A stretch of DNA of 8,652 nucleotides from Eubacteriales bacterium. Its GTDB lineage: Bacteria > Bacillota > Clostridia > Lachnospirales > Lachnospiraceae. The stretch is from the NCBI GenBank assembly GCA_030536565.1, contig JAUNPT010000037.1, positions 6,350 to 15,001 on the forward strand, written 5' to 3'. Below are positions 5,074 to 8,652 of this stretch, piece after piece. The notes beneath the pieces are model-generated. The model ran no database searches. It saw nothing but the letters and a program-made list of their open reading frames with translations, and was not told the origin of the DNA. The translations under genes and the position numbers were made by a program. Position 1 is the stretch's first letter. Every line of letters starts with the position of its first letter.

Positions 5074-6963
5074 ATGCCAAATATAAGTGAAGAATATGAT
5101 GTTGTGGTAGTTGGTGCAGGACATGCCGGTTGTGAGGCTGCACTTGCATCTGCAAGACTTGGTCTGGAAACAATATGCTTTACAGTCAGCTGTGAGAGTA
5201 TTGCCATGATGCCATGCAATCCAAATATTGGAGGCAGCTCTAAAGGGCATCTGGTAAGGGAAATTGATGCATTGGGCGGTGAAATGGGAAAAAATATAGA
5301 TGCCACATTTATTCAGTCAAAAATGCTGAATAAATCAAAAGGGCCAGCAGTGCATTCGCTTCGTGCACAGGCTGACAAGTCTGATTACAGCAGAAGAATG
5401 AGAATGGTGATGGAAAACACAGAGCATCTTTTAGTACGTCAGGCTGAGGTTTCAGAAATAATTGTCGAAGATGGAAAGATTGCAGGAGTAAAGACAGTTT
5501 CAGGAGGTGTATATCATGCTAAAGCAGTTGTATTATGTACAGGAGTATATTTGAAGGCAAGATGTATATTCGGTGATACAAGCTATGAAACTGGGCCTAA
5601 TGGACTGCAGGCTGCAACACATCTGACAGAATCATTAATGAACAATGGAATTGAAATCAGGAGATTTAAAACAGGAACACCGGCAAGAGTTGATAAGCGT
5701 TCTATAGATTTCTCAAAAATGAGCGAGCAGTTAGGTGATGACAGGGTTGTACCGTTCTCATTTACGACTGACCCTGACAGTATCCAGAAGGAGCAGGTTT
5801 CATGCTGGCTTACGTATACTAATGAGGAAACACATAAGATTATCAGAGATAATCTTGACCGTTCACCTCTTTATGGTGGCGTGATTCATTCGACAGGGCC
5901 AAGATACTGTCCCTCAATAGAGGATAAGGTCGTTAAATTTGCAGACAAGGACAAGCATCAGGTATTTATAGAGCCAGAAGGCTTATATACGAATGAGATG
6001 TATCTTGGAGGTATGTCGAGTTCCATGCCTGAAGATGTTCAGTATGCTATGTATCGTACCGTTCCGGGACTTGAAAATGTCAGGATAGTAAGAAATGCAT
6101 ATGCTATTGAATATGATTGCATTAGTGCAGTACAGCTGGATTCTTCTCTTGAATTTAAAAAGATTAAGGGCTTGTTTGCGGGCGGGCAGTTTAATGGAAG
6201 TTCAGGTTATGAGGAAGCAGCAGCACAGGGAATAGTGGCAGGTATTAATGCTGCTATGTATGTTAAAAACAAGGAGCCTCTTATTTTAGACCGCAGTGAA
6301 AGCTACATAGGAGTTCTTATAGATGATCTTGTTACAAAGGAATCATTTGAACCATATAGAATGATGACTTCAAGAGCTGAGTACAGACTTATCCTTCGCC
6401 AGGACAATGCAGATATAAGACTGTCAAAATATGGTCACAGAGTTGGACTTATAAGTGATGAGAGAATGAATAGTGTTCTTGAAAAAGAAAGACTTATCTT
6501 ACAGGAAATAGAAAGAGTTAAAGCTGTAAATATTGGAACTGGTGAAGAAGTACAAAAAATCGTCGAGGGTGCGGGAAGTACAAGATTAATAACAGGTACT
6601 ACTATTGCTGAATTAGTGAAAAGGCCGGAATTAAACTATGAGCTGCTTGAACCAATTGATAAACACAGACCACAGCTTCCATGTGATGTGAGAGAACAGG
6701 TTAATATTAACCTGAAGTATGAGGGTTATATAGACAGACAGATGCGTCAGGTTGAACATTTTAAAAAACTGGAAAATAAGATAATACCAGATGCAATTGA
6801 CTATGCACAGATTAATAGTCTTAGAAAAGAGGCAACTCAGAAGCTTGAAAAATTCAGACCTCGTTCTATAGGACAGGCATCAAGGATTTCTGGTGTATCG
6901 CCTGCAGATATTTCTGTTCTTCTTGTCTATATGGAGCAGTTTAACCATCAGAATAAGCAATAA
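5074..6963 (+). CDS. mnmG: tRNA uridine 5-carboxymethylaminomethyl modification enzyme MnmG (GidA)
   Basis: This 629-residue FAD-dependent enzyme is the partner of MnmE in modifying C5 of U34 in tRNA, using FAD, NADH and a folate-derived carbon. The N-terminal dinucleotide fold has GAGHAG at 14-19. The conserved MMPCNPNIGG segment holds Cys48, and TGPRYCPSIEDK holds Cys279; these match the two conserved cysteines of the family. The GTPARVDKR stretch (201-209) and the FAD-contacting GQFNGSSGYEEAAAQG (371-386) are present, as is the C-terminal tRNA/MnmE-binding helical region ending FRPRSIGQASRISGVSPADI. Length equals the usual 620-630. The ATG at 5074 follows AAGGAG (5062-5067) by 6 nt. It is separated from mnmE by two hairpins and from rsmG by 36 nt. 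Confidence 0.98.
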   Translation: MPNISEEYDVVVVGAGHAGCEAALASARLGLETICFTVSCESIAMMPCNPNIGGSSKGHLVREIDALGGEMGKNIDATFIQSKMLNKSKGPAVHSLRAQADKSDYSRRMRMVMENTEHLLVRQAEVSEIIVEDGKIAGVKTVSGGVYHAKAVVLCTGVYLKARCIFGDTSYETGPNGLQAATHLTESLMNNGIEIRRFKTGTPARVDKRSIDFSKMSEQLGDDRVVPFSFTTDPDSIQKEQVSCWLTYTNEETHKIIRDNLDRSPLYGGVIHSTGPRYCPSIEDKVVKFADKDKHQVFIEPEGLYTNEMYLGGMSSSMPEDVQYAMYRTVPGLENVRIVRNAYAIEYDCISAVQLDSSLEFKKIKGLFAGGQFNGSSGYEEAAAQGIVAGINAAMYVKNKEPLILDRSESYIGVLIDDLVTKESFEPYRMMTSRAEYRLILRQDNADIRLSKYGHRVGLISDERMNSVLEKERLILQEIERVKAVNIGTGEEVQKIVEGAGSTRLITGTTIAELVKRPELNYELLEPIDKHRPQLPCDVREQVNINLKYEGYIDRQMRQVEHFKKLENKIIPDAIDYAQINSLRKEATQKLEKFRPRSIGQASRISGVSPADISVLLVYMEQFNHQNKQ

Positions 6964-6999
6964 AAGCTGTTAAATATTATTAGATGAAAGCAGGTATTT

Positions 7000-7761
7000 A
7001 TGGATAATAAAGTATTTAAGGAACAGCTGGCTAAAATAGGTGTAGAATTATCAGATGTTCAACACAGGCAGCTTGACCGTTATTTTGAAATTCTTGTAGA
7101 GTGGAATGAGTTTATGAATCTTACAGGAATTACAGAATATGATGAAGTCAATCAGAAACATTTTGTAGATAGTCTTGTGCTGCAGCTTCCTTTAAGATTA
7201 TTACAGAATAAAAAGGTTAAAGCTGAATATGAAAATGTTTTGAATAAACCGGACATGAAGCTTATAGATGTTGGAACAGGAGCAGGGTTTCCCGGACTTC
7301 CAATTAAGATTGCATATCCAGAAATAAACGTGGTTCTTCTTGATTCACTAAATAAAAGAGTTAAGTTTTTAAATGAAGTAATAGGCCAGCTTGGATTAAA
7401 TGAAATTGCCGCAGTTCATGGAAGGGCAGAAGAAGCTGCCAGAAATAAAACATTCAGGGAGCAGTTTGATATTAGTGTTTCACGTGCTGTGGCTAACTTG
7501 TCATCTCTTGTGGAATACAACCTGCCATTTGTCAGAATTGGCGGATATTTTGTGGCATACAAATCAGGAAATGTTGATGAAGAGGTAGAAGCGGCAAAAA
7601 AAGCGGTTGAGCTTTTGGGTGGTCATATTGATGCAGTCTGCAGATATGTGCTCCCAGATTCAGATATAGAGCGTTCATTAATTCTGATTAAAAAAATAAA
7701 AAATACTGGTGGAAAGTATCCCAGAAAAGCAGGAATGCCAACAAAAGAACCAATTATGTAA
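7000..7761 (+). CDS. rsmG: 16S rRNA (guanine-527-N7)-methyltransferase RsmG (GidB)
   Basis: This 253-residue SAM-dependent methyltransferase methylates N7 of G527 in 16S rRNA; loss of the family member elsewhere gives low-level streptomycin resistance. The early motif WNEFMNLTGI...HFVDSL (35-59) is followed by SAM motif I VGTGAGFPGLP (91-101), the acidic strand end VVLLDS (111-116), ISVSRAVANL (158-167) and the C-terminal YPRKAGMP (240-247). A stretch of about 20 residues before motif I (about 66-85, with LLQNKKVKAEYENVLNKPD) makes it longer than the usual 210-240. The ribosome binding site before ATG 7000 is weak (GCAGG near 6990), so translation may depend on coupling to mnmG, which ends 36 nt upstream. 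It is the last plus-strand gene and ends in the stem of a bidirectional terminator. Confidence 0.97.
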   Translation: MDNKVFKEQLAKIGVELSDVQHRQLDRYFEILVEWNEFMNLTGITEYDEVNQKHFVDSLVLQLPLRLLQNKKVKAEYENVLNKPDMKLIDVGTGAGFPGLPIKIAYPEINVVLLDSLNKRVKFLNEVIGQLGLNEIAAVHGRAEEAARNKTFREQFDISVSRAVANLSSLVEYNLPFVRIGGYFVAYKSGNVDEEVEAAKKAVELLGGHIDAVCRYVLPDSDIERSLILIKKIKNTGGKYPRKAGMPTKEPIM

Positions 7762-7805
7762 ATAAAAAATCATGTCAGACATATGCTGACATGATTTTTT
7801 ATTTA
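7759..7805. terminator. Bidirectional intrinsic terminator for rsmG and the convergent hydrolase
   Basis: A perfect 20-bp stem pairs 7759-7778 with 7786-7805 around a 7-nt loop (ACATATG). The inner half is ATCATGTCAG/CTGACATGAT. The outer half is A-rich on the left and T-rich on the right, so each strand reads a stem followed by a U-tract. It includes the rsmG stop codon (7759-7761) and lies 2 nt from the stop codon of the minus-strand gene (7808-7810). It therefore serves both converging genes. Confidence 0.93.
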
Positions 7806-7807
7806 TA

Positions 7808-8652
7808 TTAATCATATTCGGCAGTAAATAAGTGTATCTGCTTAACAAATTCCTCTGGTTCTTCAATCTGAGGCAGGTGTTTGCAATTGTCAATAATTGT
7901 TGTCTCAATTGCAGGATTAAGTGATAAATACTCATAAATTGTTTCATCATTGTTTTTTTGCTGTCCGCTTATAATATATATACATAAGTCAGATTCAGAA
8001 AGAGCTTTTGAAATAGATGAGGTTGTGTAATGGCATTGAGTGCTTGTAAATAAATATTTAGCTGAGGAACCGGATAGATGAGCATTTTCATGGTATGCAT
8101 TCATTATATCAATTGGTATTATCCCTTTATCAAAGCATTCTTTTGAAAATATTTTTTCAAGGTTAGGTCTGTTCATAAAGATATTGTATAACATTGTGCC
8201 AAGTATAGGCATATTAAGCAGAAATCTTCTGATATTGCTTCTTTTATTAGGATTTTTCATTGCTTTTTTTATTGATTCCGGGTTAACAAGAATCACATTA
8301 TTATAAATTAAAGAATTGATATAAGAAGACATGACTACGAAGGGAGCAGAATCTCCGGTTGCTACAATAGTAACTCTTTTGTGAATTACATTCATTATGA
8401 AGTCATTGATTAATTGTGTATACATATATGCGGTATACGTAATATTAGGTTTTTCTGAATGTCCACATCCCAGCAAATCAATGGCATATACAGTATAATC
8501 CTTGGATAAACAGTCAATTACACTATTCCATTCATAAGATGAGCTGTAAGAATTTAAGTCATGTACAAGTAATAATGCAGGGCCATTGCCTTTTTCTATA
8601 TAAGAAATATTTCCAAACTTCCATTGATATGTTTTACGGTTTTTAACATTGG
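7808..8652 (-). CDS. Alpha/beta-hydrolase-fold protein, 5' end beyond the window
   Basis: The minus-strand frame is open from the right edge to the stop at 7808-7810, showing 280 residues. No ATG occurs in the first 58 visible residues, so the start lies past 8652; a start at the TTG of 8474-8476 would cut off the first fold strands and is unlikely. Visible fold motifs, numbered from the first visible residue, are GNGPALLLVHD (21-31, oxyanion region), YAIDLLGCGHSEKP (55-68), the nucleophile elbow ATGDSAP (97-103, Ser101), a helical lid (about 125-205) and the C-terminal CKHLPQIEEPEEF with His258. The elbow is G-D-S-A-P rather than G-x-S-x-G, HG appears as HD, and the place of the usual acid holds GQQKNND (229-235). 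The substrate cannot be told. It converges on rsmG and is not part of that operon. Confidence 0.85.
   Translation of the reverse strand, partial: NVKNRKTYQWKFGNISYIEKGNGPALLLVHDLNSYSSSYEWNSVIDCLSKDYTVYAIDLLGCGHSEKPNITYTAYMYTQLINDFIMNVIHKRVTIVATGDSAPFVVMSSYINSLIYNNVILVNPESIKKAMKNPNKRSNIRRFLLNMPILGTMLYNIFMNRPNLEKIFSKECFDKGIIPIDIMNAYHENAHLSGSSAKYLFTSTQCHYTTSSISKALSESDLCIYIISGQQKNNDETIYEYLSLNPAIETTIIDNCKHLPQIEEPEEFVKQIHLFTAEYD

Noticed and set aside
6984..7007. Seven-codon ORF overlapping the rsmG start
   Set aside because: It begins at ATG 6984 and ends in TAA inside rsmG, but has no ribosome binding site before it.
7400..7588. 62-codon plus-strand frame inside rsmG
   Set aside because: It is an out-of-frame shadow of the conserved methyltransferase core with no sign of independent translation.
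7678..7950. Minus-strand frame across the terminator
   Set aside because: It runs through the bidirectional terminator and is a shadow of rsmG and the hydrolase in another frame.
1..8652. Undescribed defence, toxin or phage system
   Set aside because: Every complete gene belongs to the housekeeping ori-proximal cluster and shows its family motifs. No unknown gene cluster is present.

Overview
This window is a conserved, origin-proximal chromosome segment from a low-GC Gram-positive bacterium. It is most likely a clostridium of the Lachnospiraceae type. The reasons are the gene order rpmH-rnpA-yidD-yidC-jag-mnmE-mnmG-rsmG, strong AGGAGG-type ribosome binding sites, AT-rich coding sequence with AGA-rich arginine codons, and protein sequences that read as clostridial. 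The family assignment is inference; Firmicutes is secure.

Layout. Bases 1-321 are non-coding. They hold a cluster of DnaA boxes, an AT-rich tract and then a near-consensus sigma-A promoter for rpmH. This is the rpmH side of oriC, and dnaA is expected just off the left edge, pointing away. Next come ribosomal protein L34 (322-465), a strong terminator/attenuator hairpin, the RNase P protein (559-915), YidD (921-1178), the YidC insertase with a TTG start (1183-2403) and the RNA-binding protein Jag/KhpB (2434-3294). Bases 3295-3599 carry no gene but hold a roughly 240-bp nested palindrome with a GC-rich core, probably a MITE-like element. Then follow MnmE (3600-4973), two tandem perfect hairpins, MnmG (5074-6963) and RsmG (7000-7761). 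A perfect 20-bp bidirectional terminator separates rsmG from a convergent, right-truncated alpha/beta-hydrolase on the minus strand (7808 to past 8652).

Function. The plus-strand genes lie on the presumed leading strand. They form two blocks: ribosome/RNase P/membrane-insertion genes (rpmH to jag), and tRNA/rRNA modification genes. MnmE and MnmG act together on the wobble uridine of tRNAs, and RsmG methylates 16S rRNA. The hydrolase belongs to neither block and marks the end of the conserved ori-side cluster here. No soj/parA-parB pair, often found after rsmG in Firmicutes, is visible.

I found no undescribed multi-gene system. The points most worth a second look are the nested palindrome, the hairpin pair between mnmE and mnmG, the attenuator after rpmH, the long extracytoplasmic insert in YidC, and the non-canonical active-site motifs of the hydrolase. 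Several starts were moved from the longest open frame on ribosome-binding-site evidence (jag 2434, mnmE 3600).
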